Shown: positions 35,518-44,061, numbered from the stretch's first letter. The stretch is DNA of 49,632 bases from an uncultured Actinomycetes bacterium (GCA_903933585.1 CAIZKO010000039.1:1-49632), one strand, 5' to 3'. The notes: generated by a model from the letters alone, not told the origin. Made by a program: numbers and translations.

Positions 35518-36409
35518 TGTCACTCTTGTTCCGCAAGACAAAGATGGCGCATCCAATAAGGAGGCCGAAGATTCCCGGAATTGTTCCCGCCGAGGGCCTT
35601 TGATGTAGCCAGAACCAGGCGATGATGGCCGCGACTGGAACCTCGAAGAAGACGACAAGGGACACGACGACTGGCGATACTCTCTTGAGAGACATGTTGA
35701 AAAGAGTGTGTCCAAAAAATTGGGCTCCGATAATCAGACCGGCTAAGTAAATCCATTGCAATGCGGGAAAGTGCACGAGCTTTGAACCCGTAGATAAACT
35801 TACAAAGAGGGTTGTCACCGCGCACGAGGAAAAACATACAGTCGTATAGGTCGATGTTGCTAGCGACTTCTGAACTCCAGAACCAATGATCATGTAAGCA
35901 GCAGCAAGAGCGCTGCAGAGGATTCCGAAGAGATCGCCTTCAAAGGCCCGGGTAGATAGTGAGAAATCGACTCCGGTGATTAGGAGAAGCGAGGCGAAGG
36001 CGAGAAACATTCCACCTAACGACTGCGAGGATATTCGCGCCCCGCGAATTTTCATATAGAGCGCCGCGAAGATTGGTTGCAGCGCTGCTAGAGCGGTGCC
36101 GGCCGCCACCGAGGTAAATCGCATCGCGGCGAAGAAGGCCAAGAAGTGGGCGGCGAGGAAGATTCCAGCCAGCGCTGATATCGCGATCAGGCGACGATTC
36201 TTTCGCTCGAACATCTCGCCCGATTTGATGGCAAAGGGAGCCATGATGAGCGCTCCCCCAAGGTTGCGCCAGAAGATGAGGGTTGGGATAGGCATTGAAC
36301 TCTTAGCAATCAGCGGACCCGATGATCCGATCCCCAAAATTCCAGCGAGGAGAAAGGGGATGTCTCTACCTTTTGGAAGGGCGGTATGGTCGTGCGTATT
36401 TACTGTCAC
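35510..36409 (-). CDS. EamA/DMT superfamily transporter
   Basis: A 299-residue membrane protein with ten predicted helices arranged as two EamA repeats (about 15-145 and 160-290), including FWRNLGGALIMAPF and a terminal ...FVLRNKSDND. DMT exporters move amino acids, nucleobases or other small metabolites out of the cell. GTG start overlapping the NRAMP stop (GTGA); it in turn overlaps the PHP start by 8 nt. Substrate unknown. Confidence 0.88.
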   Translation of the reverse strand: MTVNTHDHTALPKGRDIPFLLAGILGIGSSGPLIAKSSMPIPTLIFWRNLGGALIMAPFAIKSGEMFERKNRRLIAISALAGIFLAAHFLAFFAAMRFTSVAAGTALAALQPIFAALYMKIRGARISSQSLGGMFLAFASLLLITGVDFSLSTRAFEGDLFGILCSALAAAYMIIGSGVQKSLATSTYTTVCFSSCAVTTLFVSLSTGSKLVHFPALQWIYLAGLIIGAQFFGHTLFNMSLKRVSPVVVSLVVFFEVPVAAIIAWFWLHQRPSAGTIPGIFGLLIGCAIFVLRNKSDND

Positions 36410-37656
36410 AATTTAAAGATAAACCAGAATTGAGCAAGTACGCAGACTCCGACGAGGGCAATAATGGCGCCGTACAGGGTCAACGAACGCTTCCCTGCGG
36501 TGAATTCGCCCATCAACTTCTTATCGCGCGCGATGCCGAACATATATGCAAGAAGTGGAAGCAAGAGAATGGCATTCAAGACCTGAGAAGATATCAAAAT
36601 CCAGATAAGTGATACCCCGGGGATCATAATTAATCCACCAGCCACTACGGTGATTGCTGCAAAGGTCATGTAGAAAAGCGGGGCCTCATCAAATTTATCA
36701 TCGAGCGCTGCTGGGGAACCGGTCAAATCGCCCACTGAATAAGCAGTGGAAAGTGGCAATATCGAAGCAGCTAAAAGCGCGGCGCCGATGATTCCGATTG
36801 CAAAGATATCTTTAGCAAGGGTTCCAGCCAGTGGCTCCAGGGCGCGGGCAGCTTGCGAAGCATCGGTGATATTTGTAATGTGTTGTGCATTGAGAGTTGC
36901 GGCGCAAGTAACTATTACAAAAAATCCGATAATTCCGGTTAATGCCGAACCCACCCAGACATCGGCTCGCAATAATTTGAGGTCAGCTCGGGTAAGGCGC
37001 TTATCCACTGCATACGATTGAATAAAAGCTAGCCCCCAAGGAGCCAAAGTGGTTCCGAGGGTTGCAGTCGCTATGTTTACAGCGTCGCGAGTAAATGGCA
37101 TAGAAGGGACGACCATACCGTGCAACGCAGATCCCCAATGAGGATGCGACATGAATCCGGCAACAACGTAAGAAATAAAGACAGCGGAGAGTACGAAAAA
37201 TACGCGCTCCGCCTTTTTGAAGGTTCCACGTAGAACAAGCGAAGAGATCAAGAAGCCGGTGAGAGGAACAGTTATATAGCGCGAGATTCCAAAAAGTTGA
37301 CCGGCAGCGGCAACGCCGGCAAATTCTGCTGTCATAGTTCCGACATTCGCCAATATCAATGCCACTGCGCTAAAACTTCCGGCACGAGCGCCATACTTTT
37401 GACGCACTAAACCGATGAGCCCTTGGCGAGTTACAACGCCGATGCGCGCGCCTAAATCTTGAAAGACTATAAGCGCAAATGTTGAAACGACAAGAACCCA
37501 GAGCATGCGATAGCCATATTTAGCTCCGAGTTGCGAGTAAGTCGTGATTCCGGCCGGATCATCATCCGACAAGCCTGCAATCACTCCAGGTCCCATGACC
37601 GATAAAAAGGCCGCAATTCTCAGCTTGCGGCCACTCGGAATAGTTATGTTGCTCAT
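36406..37656 (-). CDS. NRAMP-related divalent metal transporter, probable Mg2+ type
   Basis: A 416-residue membrane protein with about 11 helices of the NRAMP/LeuT fold. The first helix carries GPGVIAGLSDDDPAGITTY (22-40) where classical NRAMPs have D-P-G-N, and the sixth has GTTLAPWGLAFIQS (201-214) where they have M-P-H. So the metal-binding asparagine, methionine and histidine are replaced, with the transition-metal-selecting Met changed to Ala. Such changes are reported for NRAMP-related Mg2+ transporters. It is coupled (ATGA) to an upstream MgtE_N/CBS protein, a Mg2+ sensor module. Mn2+ transport is the alternative. Confidence 0.85.
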   Translation of the reverse strand: MSNITIPSGRKLRIAAFLSVMGPGVIAGLSDDDPAGITTYSQLGAKYGYRMLWVLVVSTFALIVFQDLGARIGVVTRQGLIGLVRQKYGARAGSFSAVALILANVGTMTAEFAGVAAAGQLFGISRYITVPLTGFLISSLVLRGTFKKAERVFFVLSAVFISYVVAGFMSHPHWGSALHGMVVPSMPFTRDAVNIATATLGTTLAPWGLAFIQSYAVDKRLTRADLKLLRADVWVGSALTGIIGFFVIVTCAATLNAQHITNITDASQAARALEPLAGTLAKDIFAIGIIGAALLAASILPLSTAYSVGDLTGSPAALDDKFDEAPLFYMTFAAITVVAGGLIMIPGVSLIWILISSQVLNAILLLPLLAYMFGIARDKKLMGEFTAGKRSLTLYGAIIALVGVCVLAQFWFIFKL

Positions 37657-38987
37657 GATCGCGATACCCCGCCTTGCGTAAAGCGATTGCGATTCTGCGA
37701 GAGCGCGTCGACCAGATCATCGGCGAGAATCCGACCAATCGGCTTGTTCTTCTCATCAATGACGATAATTGAGGAACCGCGGTTATTGGAAAATTCTTCA
37801 ACAACTTCATTGATCGGAGTCTCAATCGTGACTGCAGTGGGAAAGGGTTTAGCCATGAGCGTTGAAACTAGACTCGAAGGAGCGGCACCAATTAACTCTA
37901 CGGTCTGAATGTGATCGAGGAGTTTGCCTTTGCTATCGACTACGACAACTCCGTCGGAGCTTTCACGTTCTCTATTTTCTACCAGCAACTGCAATGCAGT
38001 AGCCACGCTATCAGTGCTTTTTACAATCAAGATGTGAGTGGTCATTATGCCGCCCGCCAGCTCTTCGTCGAAAGAAACCAACTCGCGTAACTGCTTGGCT
38101 GTTCCAACTTCCATGGCGTCCAAAATACTTTCGCGGTGTTCTTCTTCAAGATCGCGCAGTACTTCGGCTGACTCATCCGGTTCCATGTGGGATAGAAGTT
38201 TCGCGGAGCTCTCTGCAGTTAAGCCTCGGAGCAGACCCTCAAGTTCGTCATCTTCCATCTCTTCGAGTACGTCGGCGGCTAGAGCTGGATCCAACATTTC
38301 AATGAGTGCACCCTGCTCTCGACCGGCAAGATCTTCAATGAGATCGGCTAAGTCGGCAGGTCGCAATTGGCTCAGCGCGGAACGAGTTGCAGAGGTGCGA
38401 ACTACTCCCGTGGAATCTGTCAACGAGGCAACCGATGCCCAATCGAGGACGTGTTCAGGAGTTGGCCTGCGGGAAATTGATCCGGGAAAGAGTCGGCGCA
38501 AGAAGGACATAAAGGAGATATCAACTCCAACGACTCGGATCTCTTTATTAAAAGGTGCCAGGTAGAGATCAGAGGTGCGCACCACTCGCAGCCCATCAAC
38601 ATCAACGATCTGGTGATCCAGCACATCAGCATCGAGAAGTGATTCGCCGGGACGACGAGAAAAAGTTTCGAGATTGATCTTCGCCGAAGAGAGGGTGATC
38701 GAACTTGGGGTAAGAACCGAAATACGAGCCCCGTTGATAAATGACTTGCTATTGGCGATCTTGACTATCAAACCCGATACGGGTGGATATGTCTCTTCAC
38801 CATGTCGAACGACAACATCAACGAGTCGACCGATCTCTCGACCATCGGGTCCAAAGACCGGACGACCGATCAACCCCGCGAGAGAGACGAGCGAATCTCG
38901 AACACTCTTCCGGGAGATCAAAAGATCGCTACGACCAACCAACCGCTTTGCAACGGTATTAATAGAGGAGACTGGAGGGCGTTTCAC
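37653..38987 (-). CDS. PRC-barrel / MgtE N-terminal / CBS protein (soluble Mg2+ sensor)
   Basis: A 444-residue protein without membrane helices. Domains: two PRC-barrel-like segments (about 35-160; LIGRPVFGPDGREIGRLVDV), an MgtE N-domain with superhelical repeats (about 195-320; LRPADLADLIEDLAG, EMEDDELEGLLRGL) and a CBS pair (about 325-435). MgtE N and CBS domains bind Mg2+ and gate the MgtE channel, but the channel itself is missing here. GTG start, 6 nt after a TAGACT box, so leaderless. It is followed immediately by the NRAMP-related gene; in mycobacteria a similar protein (Rv1232c) lies near mrp, as here. Confidence 0.87.
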   Translation of the reverse strand: MKRPPVSSINTVAKRLVGRSDLLISRKSVRDSLVSLAGLIGRPVFGPDGREIGRLVDVVVRHGEETYPPVSGLIVKIANSKSFINGARISVLTPSSITLSSAKINLETFSRRPGESLLDADVLDHQIVDVDGLRVVRTSDLYLAPFNKEIRVVGVDISFMSFLRRLFPGSISRRPTPEHVLDWASVASLTDSTGVVRTSATRSALSQLRPADLADLIEDLAGREQGALIEMLDPALAADVLEEMEDDELEGLLRGLTAESSAKLLSHMEPDESAEVLRDLEEEHRESILDAMEVGTAKQLRELVSFDEELAGGIMTTHILIVKSTDSVATALQLLVENRERESSDGVVVVDSKGKLLDHIQTVELIGAAPSSLVSTLMAKPFPTAVTIETPINEVVEEFSNNRGSSIIVIDEKNKPIGRILADDLVDALSQNRNRFTQGGVSRS

Positions 38988-38993
38988 CCCGTC

Positions 38994-38999
38994 AGTCTA
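38994..38999 (-). promoter_or_regulatory. -10 box of leaderless MgtE_N operon promoter
   Basis: TAGACT on the minus strand, 6 nt before the GTG at 38987; probably drives the four-gene operon down to the PHP gene. Confidence 0.5.
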
Positions 39000-39022
39000 C
39001 GGGCTCACCGATGGATCAAGGA

Positions 39023-40150
39023 TTAGGTGTGCAGTGAAAGTGGTACCCCGACTAAGGAGCGGGGACGAATCATGATCGCGGATAAGAGTTCATCAAATGT
39101 TTTCTTGATCAGCCCGTCTCCAGCGTCGAGATACGCGGGGGTTCCATGATCTCCGCCATCGCGCAGTTGGATATCAAAGGGCACTTTAGCCAGAAGCGGA
39201 ATCTGCGAACCCACCAGTGCGCTCAAGCGCTTCGCAGTTTCTGCCCCGCCGCCTGCTCCAAAGATCGCGATCGGCTGACCGCAGTGTGGACAAGGGCTTT
39301 CGGACATATTCTCGACGACACCAAGGATCCGTTGCTTCATCTGAAATGCAATTCTTCCAGCCCGCTCAGCCACTTCGGCGGCGGCGACCTGTGGAGTTGT
39401 CACGACAAGAATTTCTGAGCGCGGGATCAACTGTCCTAACGAGATAGCGATATCTCCGGTGCCCGGTGGTAGGTCGAGGAGGAGCAGATCAAGTGATCCC
39501 CAGTAGGCATCTGTCATGAGTTGCTCGAGAACTCGATGGAGCAGCGGGCCACGATATGCAATTGGATCTTCGCGATTTGGCTTAAACATCTCCATGGAAA
39601 CTATTTTGACTCCGTGATTTTCTACCGGAATAAATGTCTGATCAAGCGCAGTTGGCCGCTTATCTAAAATTCCCATAAGACGAGGGATTGAGTGACCGTA
39701 AACATCCGCATCCAATATTCCAACGCTCAAACCACGGGCCGCTGCGGCGACAGCTAAGTTGGCGGTTACGGAGGATTTTCCAACTCCGCCCTTGCCCGAG
39801 GCAACACCAATCACGCGCGTTAAAGAGTCAGGTTGCGCAAATTGATTAAATTTTTCTCGGCCGCCGCGGAGTAACTTCTTAACAGCATCGCGCTCTTCGT
39901 CGTTCATTACTCCAAAATTAATAACGACAGAATTGATGCCTGCTATCGCCTCAACCGCAGATCCGATATCGGTCTGCAACTGATCGCGCATTGGACACCC
40001 GACAATTGTTAATTTAATGGCGATAGTCGCGATGCCATCGGCAAAGAGAACGGATTCCACCATCCCCAGGTCAGGCAAGGGACGACGAAGTTCAGGGTCA
40101 TTCACCTGCGACAAAGCCTTGTGGATCTCTGCAATTACCTCTTGAGTCAT
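39023..40150 (-). CDS. mrp: Mrp/ApbC P-loop ATPase, Fe-S carrier
   Basis: A 375-residue Fe-S cluster carrier. Residues 3-80 are a MIP18/DUF59 domain; the ATPase domain has the deviant Walker A SGKGGVGKSS (118-127), DADVYGHS, LDLPPGTGDIAIS and the cluster-binding SPCPHCGQ near residue 285. Mrp binds and delivers Fe-S clusters to apoproteins. It is 6 nt after a TAGAGT box with no ribosome-binding site: leaderless. Located between the MgtE_N gene and htrA, as in the mycobacterial Rv1223-Rv1232c region. Confidence 0.94.
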   Translation of the reverse strand: MTQEVIAEIHKALSQVNDPELRRPLPDLGMVESVLFADGIATIAIKLTIVGCPMRDQLQTDIGSAVEAIAGINSVVINFGVMNDEERDAVKKLLRGGREKFNQFAQPDSLTRVIGVASGKGGVGKSSVTANLAVAAAARGLSVGILDADVYGHSIPRLMGILDKRPTALDQTFIPVENHGVKIVSMEMFKPNREDPIAYRGPLLHRVLEQLMTDAYWGSLDLLLLDLPPGTGDIAISLGQLIPRSEILVVTTPQVAAAEVAERAGRIAFQMKQRILGVVENMSESPCPHCGQPIAIFGAGGGAETAKRLSALVGSQIPLLAKVPFDIQLRDGGDHGTPAYLDAGDGLIKKTFDELLSAIMIRPRSLVGVPLSLHT

Positions 40151-40156
40151 AGGCGA

Positions 40157-40162
40157 ACTCTA
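40157..40162 (-). promoter_or_regulatory. -10 box of leaderless mrp promoter
   Basis: TAGAGT on the minus strand, 6 nt before the mrp ATG, in the 17-bp gap after htrA. Confidence 0.5.
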
Positions 40163-40167
40163 CGACC

Positions 40168-41355
40168 CTATTTGGACGCGATAAGTGTGATCTTGACCGA
40201 CTTGATCACAGTACCCCGCTGATACTTCAGGGTTACGGTGTCACCGATTGAATGTGCTCGAATCGCGACGATGAGATCGTCGGCGACGGCAATATCTTTG
40301 CCATCAATGGCAAGAATGATGTCGCCTCTTTGGAATCCTGCTTTAGCCGCAGGACCGCCAGGCAGAATTGCGTTCGAAGTATTGGCAATCTTTGCGCCGG
40401 GACCGGCAAAACTGGAATCAAGGGACATCCCAACTATTGGATAGTGTGAGGTTCCGGTCTTGATCAGTTGATCCGCGGTCTTTTTGGCTTGGTTAATGGG
40501 GATAGAGAAACCTAAGCCAATCGAACCTGGTTGACCTGAAATCGAGTTCCCCAGAGAAGCGATTGCGGAGTTAACACCGATGACCGCTCCGGTTGAATCC
40601 ACTAAAGGCCCACCAGAATTACCAGGGTTGATGGCGGCATCAGTCTGAAGTGCATCGATGAACGAGCTTTCTCCCGCGGTGTTATCTGAGCTGGTTGTGA
40701 CGGGACGATTCTTGGCAGAGATGATTCCCGTCGTCACAGTTCCTTGCAACCCGAGCGGTGATCCAATTGCAATAACAGGATCTCCGACCTGAACATTGTC
40801 GCTGTTGCCGAGAACGAGGGCAGGAGCTCCCGTTATATCGATTTTGAGAACGGCGAGATCATAGGAAGTATCGCGCCCCACAAGGGTCGCCGTGTACTGG
40901 GTGTTGTTGGAAAGTTTGACCGTGATGGGTGTCTTTGCGAGCACTGCTGCTTCGACCACGTGGTTGTTAGTCATGATGTATCCGCTTGACTCAATAAAGA
41001 AACCAGTACCTGTATCTGTTCCTGCAGTGGTACTCGAATCAACTTCTACAACAGATGGAAGGACGCGAGCGGCAATTCCGGCAACCGAGTTAGGTGCGCG
41101 ACTGATAATTGAGGTGGATGTGACCATGTGATGCGAATTATCAAATGCAACTTTGCCAATCAGCGCGCCAACTAATCCGGCGATTAACGACATAGCCAAA
41201 GCCATGTACCAAGTGACTTGAACTACGCGCTTGAGAGGAGCTATAGGCGCAAAGTTAGCGGCCATCGATTGACCATCCGAAACCCACCAAGGGGTCTGCG
41301 TTGGGGTTGGAGAAGGATTGGGTACTTCGTTGACGATTGATTCCTCTTCAGACAT
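40168..41355 (-). CDS. htrA: HtrA/DegP-like membrane-anchored serine protease
   Basis: A 395-residue quality-control protease: cytoplasmic N terminus rich in Pro, one membrane helix (about 47-68), trypsin-like domain with His132, Asp166 and Ser247 (TNNHVVEAA, SYDLAVLKI, NPGNSGGPLV) and one C-terminal PDZ domain (about 310-395). It degrades or refolds misfolded exported proteins. The ATG at 41355 follows a perfect TATAAT by 6 nt, so I prefer it to a GTG two codons upstream. The sigE, rseA and tatB genes that neighbour htrA in mycobacteria are absent. Confidence 0.94.
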   Translation of the reverse strand: MSEEESIVNEVPNPSPTPTQTPWWVSDGQSMAANFAPIAPLKRVVQVTWYMALAMSLIAGLVGALIGKVAFDNSHHMVTSTSIISRAPNSVAGIAARVLPSVVEVDSSTTAGTDTGTGFFIESSGYIMTNNHVVEAAVLAKTPITVKLSNNTQYTATLVGRDTSYDLAVLKIDITGAPALVLGNSDNVQVGDPVIAIGSPLGLQGTVTTGIISAKNRPVTTSSDNTAGESSFIDALQTDAAINPGNSGGPLVDSTGAVIGVNSAIASLGNSISGQPGSIGLGFSIPINQAKKTADQLIKTGTSHYPIVGMSLDSSFAGPGAKIANTSNAILPGGPAAKAGFQRGDIILAIDGKDIAVADDLIVAIRAHSIGDTVTLKYQRGTVIKSVKITLIASK

Positions 41356-41361
41356 TCTCAC

Positions 41362-41367
41362 ATTATA
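41362..41367 (-). promoter_or_regulatory. Consensus -10 box of leaderless htrA promoter
   Basis: Perfect TATAAT on the minus strand, 6 nt before the htrA ATG; the clearest leaderless promoter in the window. Confidence 0.65.
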
Positions 41368-41373
41368 AGTCAG

Positions 41374-42003
41374 TTAAAGCTTTGTTGCCAGAAGTACTCC
41401 GCCGCCCAGCGGCAAAACAATGGAACTCCAACGCGAATCCTCTTTTACGGCGCGTATCCCGTCACGGCGCGAAATACTCTCAAAATCTCGCTGCGTGGGA
41501 TCGGCCACTTTCCCGCCGCTGAGCACATGATCCACGAAGAGCATCCCACCGGGTCGGAGCAGGCGATACGACTCGTGAATGAGATCCATCAAATCGGATG
41601 CAGGTCGAATAACAACGAGGTCATAATTGTTATCTGCAAGTTTGCCGACAACTTCCATAATAGTTCCTGTGATTAAACGAAAGCGCTGAGTTGAAATCCC
41701 GGACTCTTCAAAGACAGATCGGGCAGAAGCGGCGTGCTCGCGTTCGGTATCGATAGAGGTAAGGACTGCATCTACGCCTGCACCGGCGAAGAGCCAGAGC
41801 CCACTCACACCTGAACCAGTTCCAATTTCAACGATGGATCGCGCCTTAAGAGATTCAACCGCAAAGCGGAGCAGACCACCGACCGCAGGAGATGGATCAA
41901 GGGTGCCTAACTCTTCAGCATTGTTGCGGGCTTGTTGCATGAATATATCTTCGCGAACGTAGGCCTCAGCAAATGCTGACATATCGCCGCGGTTACCGAT
42001 CAT
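41374..42003 (-). CDS. O-methyltransferase family protein (Rv1220c-like)
   Basis: An S-adenosylmethionine-dependent methyltransferase of about 209 residues. Motif I is IVEIGTGSGVSGLWL near residue 55-69, the acidic TSIDTE end of strand 2 follows, and LRPGGMLFVDHVLSGG is the post-motif region typical of the catechol-O-methyltransferase-like family. I place the start at the ATG overlapping the pepA stop (ATGA); an ATG 18 nt upstream is possible. It stands beside htrA as Rv1220c does in M. tuberculosis. Substrate unknown. Confidence 0.83.
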   Translation of the reverse strand: MIGNRGDMSAFAEAYVREDIFMQQARNNAEELGTLDPSPAVGGLLRFAVESLKARSIVEIGTGSGVSGLWLFAGAGVDAVLTSIDTEREHAASARSVFEESGISTQRFRLITGTIMEVVGKLADNNYDLVVIRPASDLMDLIHESYRLLRPGGMLFVDHVLSGGKVADPTQRDFESISRRDGIRAVKEDSRWSSIVLPLGGGVLLATKL

Positions 42004-43517
42004 GAGAGAGATGTTAGCCATTCGATGAGCAAACGGGTGCCAAATCCAGTTCCACCTTTAATAACTTCGCCAGAATCCACCTCAGATCGCGCTGGTCCTG
42101 CGATATCGAGGTGCACCCAGTTTCGCTTCCCAACGAAGTGCTCTAAGAAGAGCGCCGCGGTAACCGATCCGGCGCTGAAATGTTGAGCCGAAGCATCGTG
42201 ATTGAGATCAGCTACTGGGCTGGCCAGTGAGGGTAGGTAATCATCTTGCAGTGGCATCGGCCAGACGCGATCTCCGATGCGCTCACCGATCTCGTGAAGC
42301 TGCGCTGTCAAAGAGGCATTGCGTGAATACATCGCACCATATTGTTTTCCCAGACCGAGCGTGGCTGAACCAGTGAGTGTTGCAATATCTAACAAGTAAT
42401 CCGGTTTTAACTCCAGGTCCGCATATGCCAGCCCGTCGGCGAGCACTAATCGACCTTCCGCATCTGTGTTGATAATTTCTACGGTGGTACCACCGAACTG
42501 TGTGATCACATCTGAAGGGCGTTGTGCCGTTCCAGAAACCATATTCGCAGCGCACATCATGAGCGCAGTAATTCGCACGCGTGGTTGAATCTTCGCCATT
42601 GCAACAGTTGCGGTCAATATTGCCGCCGCACCTGCCATATCGCTCTTCATCGGAATCATCAGATCGTACGGTCGCTTCATAGAGATGCCGCCGGTATCGT
42701 AGGTAATACCCTTGCCAACCAATACAACATGAGGCCAGTTCTTACTTCCCGCTGGTTCATAGCGAATTTCAATGAGCCGTGGGAGATCGCTCGGAGATGA
42801 CTTTCCAACTGCGCGCAATCCCCCGAATGCTTCAAGCTCGCGACCCTTTTTAACAGTGACGGTTAAATCTGGGTTCTTCGCTTGGCGAACGAGCAATTTA
42901 GCTTGTTCTGCTAGCCAGGCCGGGTTCTTGATATTTGAAGGAGTGTGAATGAGATCGCGAGTCCGCCAGGTTGCCTCTGCAAGAATGCTCGCGCGTACTG
43001 CTACATCTGAAAGTTCTTCATCAAATATAAACGCCGTGGCTCCTTTTTCGCGGGCATTTACATCGCTCTTGGAGTAATCGCTCTTAAGATTCCAACCGTA
43101 TTGTGAAAGTGATAACGCAACCAGATGCGCGAGCGCAGCGTCGTATTCCCCGGAGTAAGTACTGAAGATTGAATAACCGGTTGATTTCACCTTCCGGCCG
43201 AGCGCGGCTCCGGCTTTGCGAGCATCCTCTGTGGAGTCGCTACCAAGACCGAGAATAAATAGCCGAATGAGCGTGCCCGATTGGGTAAGGGGTATTTCCA
43301 GTATCTCCCCAGCCTTGGCGGTGAAGTTAGGCCACTGCTGGAGGATCTCGGCATAAGTGTTTCCACTCTTTGCGAGAATCTGAGAGGTAATTTCGTTCGA
43401 CTCTACTTCCGAACCGGTATCAGAGGCGTAGGCGGGAATAACTAGGGCGTTGAATTTAGCGAGCGCATCTGGCGAGATAGGACCAACCGTTGAAAAAGTT
43501 GGCTGAGGCAGATGCAT
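42000..43517 (-). CDS. pepA: Leucyl aminopeptidase PepA (M17)
   Basis: A 505-residue cytoplasmic aminopeptidase with an N-terminal macro-like domain (about 1-165) and a C-terminal catalytic domain holding two metals: VGKGITYDTGGISMK (metal-ligand Lys and Asp, near 270-285), PMKSDMAGAA, and NTDAEGRLVLAD (near 345). The start ATG follows a TAGAGT box by 6 nt; that box includes the stop codon of the DUF3117 gene. It overlaps the methyltransferase start by ATGA. Probably peptide turnover. Confidence 0.95.
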   Translation of the reverse strand: MHLPQPTFSTVGPISPDALAKFNALVIPAYASDTGSEVESNEITSQILAKSGNTYAEILQQWPNFTAKAGEILEIPLTQSGTLIRLFILGLGSDSTEDARKAGAALGRKVKSTGYSIFSTYSGEYDAALAHLVALSLSQYGWNLKSDYSKSDVNAREKGATAFIFDEELSDVAVRASILAEATWRTRDLIHTPSNIKNPAWLAEQAKLLVRQAKNPDLTVTVKKGRELEAFGGLRAVGKSSPSDLPRLIEIRYEPAGSKNWPHVVLVGKGITYDTGGISMKRPYDLMIPMKSDMAGAAAILTATVAMAKIQPRVRITALMMCAANMVSGTAQRPSDVITQFGGTTVEIINTDAEGRLVLADGLAYADLELKPDYLLDIATLTGSATLGLGKQYGAMYSRNASLTAQLHEIGERIGDRVWPMPLQDDYLPSLASPVADLNHDASAQHFSAGSVTAALFLEHFVGKRNWVHLDIAGPARSEVDSGEVIKGGTGFGTRLLIEWLTSLS

Positions 43518-43523
43518 GAGACG

Positions 43524-43529
43524 ACTCTA
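43524..43529 (-). promoter_or_regulatory. -10 box of leaderless pepA promoter, overlapping DUF3117 stop
   Basis: TAGAGT on the minus strand, 6 nt before the pepA ATG; its first three bases are the TAG stop codon of the DUF3117 gene. Confidence 0.48.
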
Positions 43530-43706
43530 TTTCTTAACGAGTGCTACTGCCGCCTGAAGGGCATTTCCTAGATTGGTTGCCTCTTCGACGTTGAGTTCGA
43601 CCACTAAGCGGCCGCCGCCCTCAAGAGGGATTCGCATCACTAGGCTGCGAGCCTCCTTGGTGACCTCCATGGGACCATCGCCAGTTCTTGGTTTCATGGC
43701 TGCCAT
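43527..43706 (-). CDS. DUF3117 family small protein
   Basis: A 59-residue protein, M-A-A-M-K-P-R-T-G-D-G-P-M-E-V-T-K-E at the N terminus followed by MRIPLEGGGRLVVEL, the almost invariant DUF3117 family sequence of Actinobacteria. Function unknown; very strong conservation suggests an essential basic role. AAGGGAG about 7 nt before the ATG is a good ribosome-binding site. Coding on the minus strand between pepA and the sigma-like gene. Confidence 0.93.
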   Translation of the reverse strand: MAAMKPRTGDGPMEVTKEARSLVMRIPLEGGGRLVVELNVEEATNLGNALQAAVALVKK

Positions 43707-43761
43707 GGTGAAACTCCCTTACTTAAAATCAATGAGGAACGTAGAGGAGAAGTATCTCGCA

Positions 43762-43965
43762 TCAGGCCAGAGGTGGGAAATCCAGGGCCGCTAAGAGGCG
43801 CTTCTTGCCACGCTCGATGACCGCGCTGACCACCTTATTCGGGACTCCAAGCGTCTTTGCAATCTCAATTGCGGTCATCCCCTTGACATAATGGAGCGAA
43901 AGAATAAAGCGCTCTTCGTCCGGCAGGCTCGCTAAGAGTTCCGCAATAGACGGCGCCGGCTTCAT
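43762..43965 (-). CDS. Minimal sigma-70 region 4-like helix-turn-helix protein
   Basis: A 67-residue protein: a predicted helix (SIAELLASLPDEERFILSLH) followed by a helix-turn-helix (about 28-48, MTAIEIAKTLGVPNKVVSAV) and a basic recognition tail (ERGKKRLLAA). It looks like region 4 of a sigma-70 factor without regions 2 and 3, so it cannot itself be a normal sigma factor. It might bind DNA or other RNA polymerase-associated proteins. The start at 43965 follows a TAATCT box by 7 nt; a longer frame from 44061 overlaps the dapD promoter and start. Divergent from dapD. Confidence 0.68.
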   Translation of the reverse strand: MKPAPSIAELLASLPDEERFILSLHYVKGMTAIEIAKTLGVPNKVVSAVIERGKKRLLAALDFPPLA

Positions 43966-43972
43966 AGAGGGC

Positions 43973-43978
43973 AGATTA
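43973..43978 (-). promoter_or_regulatory. -10 box of leaderless sigma-like gene promoter
   Basis: TAATCT on the minus strand, 7 nt before the ATG at 43965. Confidence 0.45.
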
Positions 43979-44048
43979 CTAGTAGGACTGGCAAAGTAGC
44001 ACGGGCCTGCAAAAAGGCGCAGCCAACCTTGGTTATTGGGCCATTTGA

Positions 44049-44054
44049 TAGCGT
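44049..44054 (+). promoter_or_regulatory. -10 box of leaderless dapD promoter
   Basis: TAGCGT on the plus strand, 7 nt before the dapD ATG at 44062; no ribosome-binding site. Supports this start over an upstream one. Confidence 0.48.
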
Positions 44055-44061
44055 TCGCCAT

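Noticed and set aside
35518-35715. N-terminal extension of the PHP protein
   Set aside because: The extra part is a frame-shifted reading of the eamA 3' region; PHP domains begin M-I-D-L-H-T-H.
38038-38565. A 175-codon serine-rich plus-strand open frame
   Set aside because: It is the antisense reading of the MgtE_N/CBS gene; the Ser/Arg-rich composition and lack of family similarity show it is a shadow.
43966-44061. Longer form of the sigma-like protein
   Set aside because: It would run across the dapD promoter up to its start; the short form has a well-spaced -10 box.
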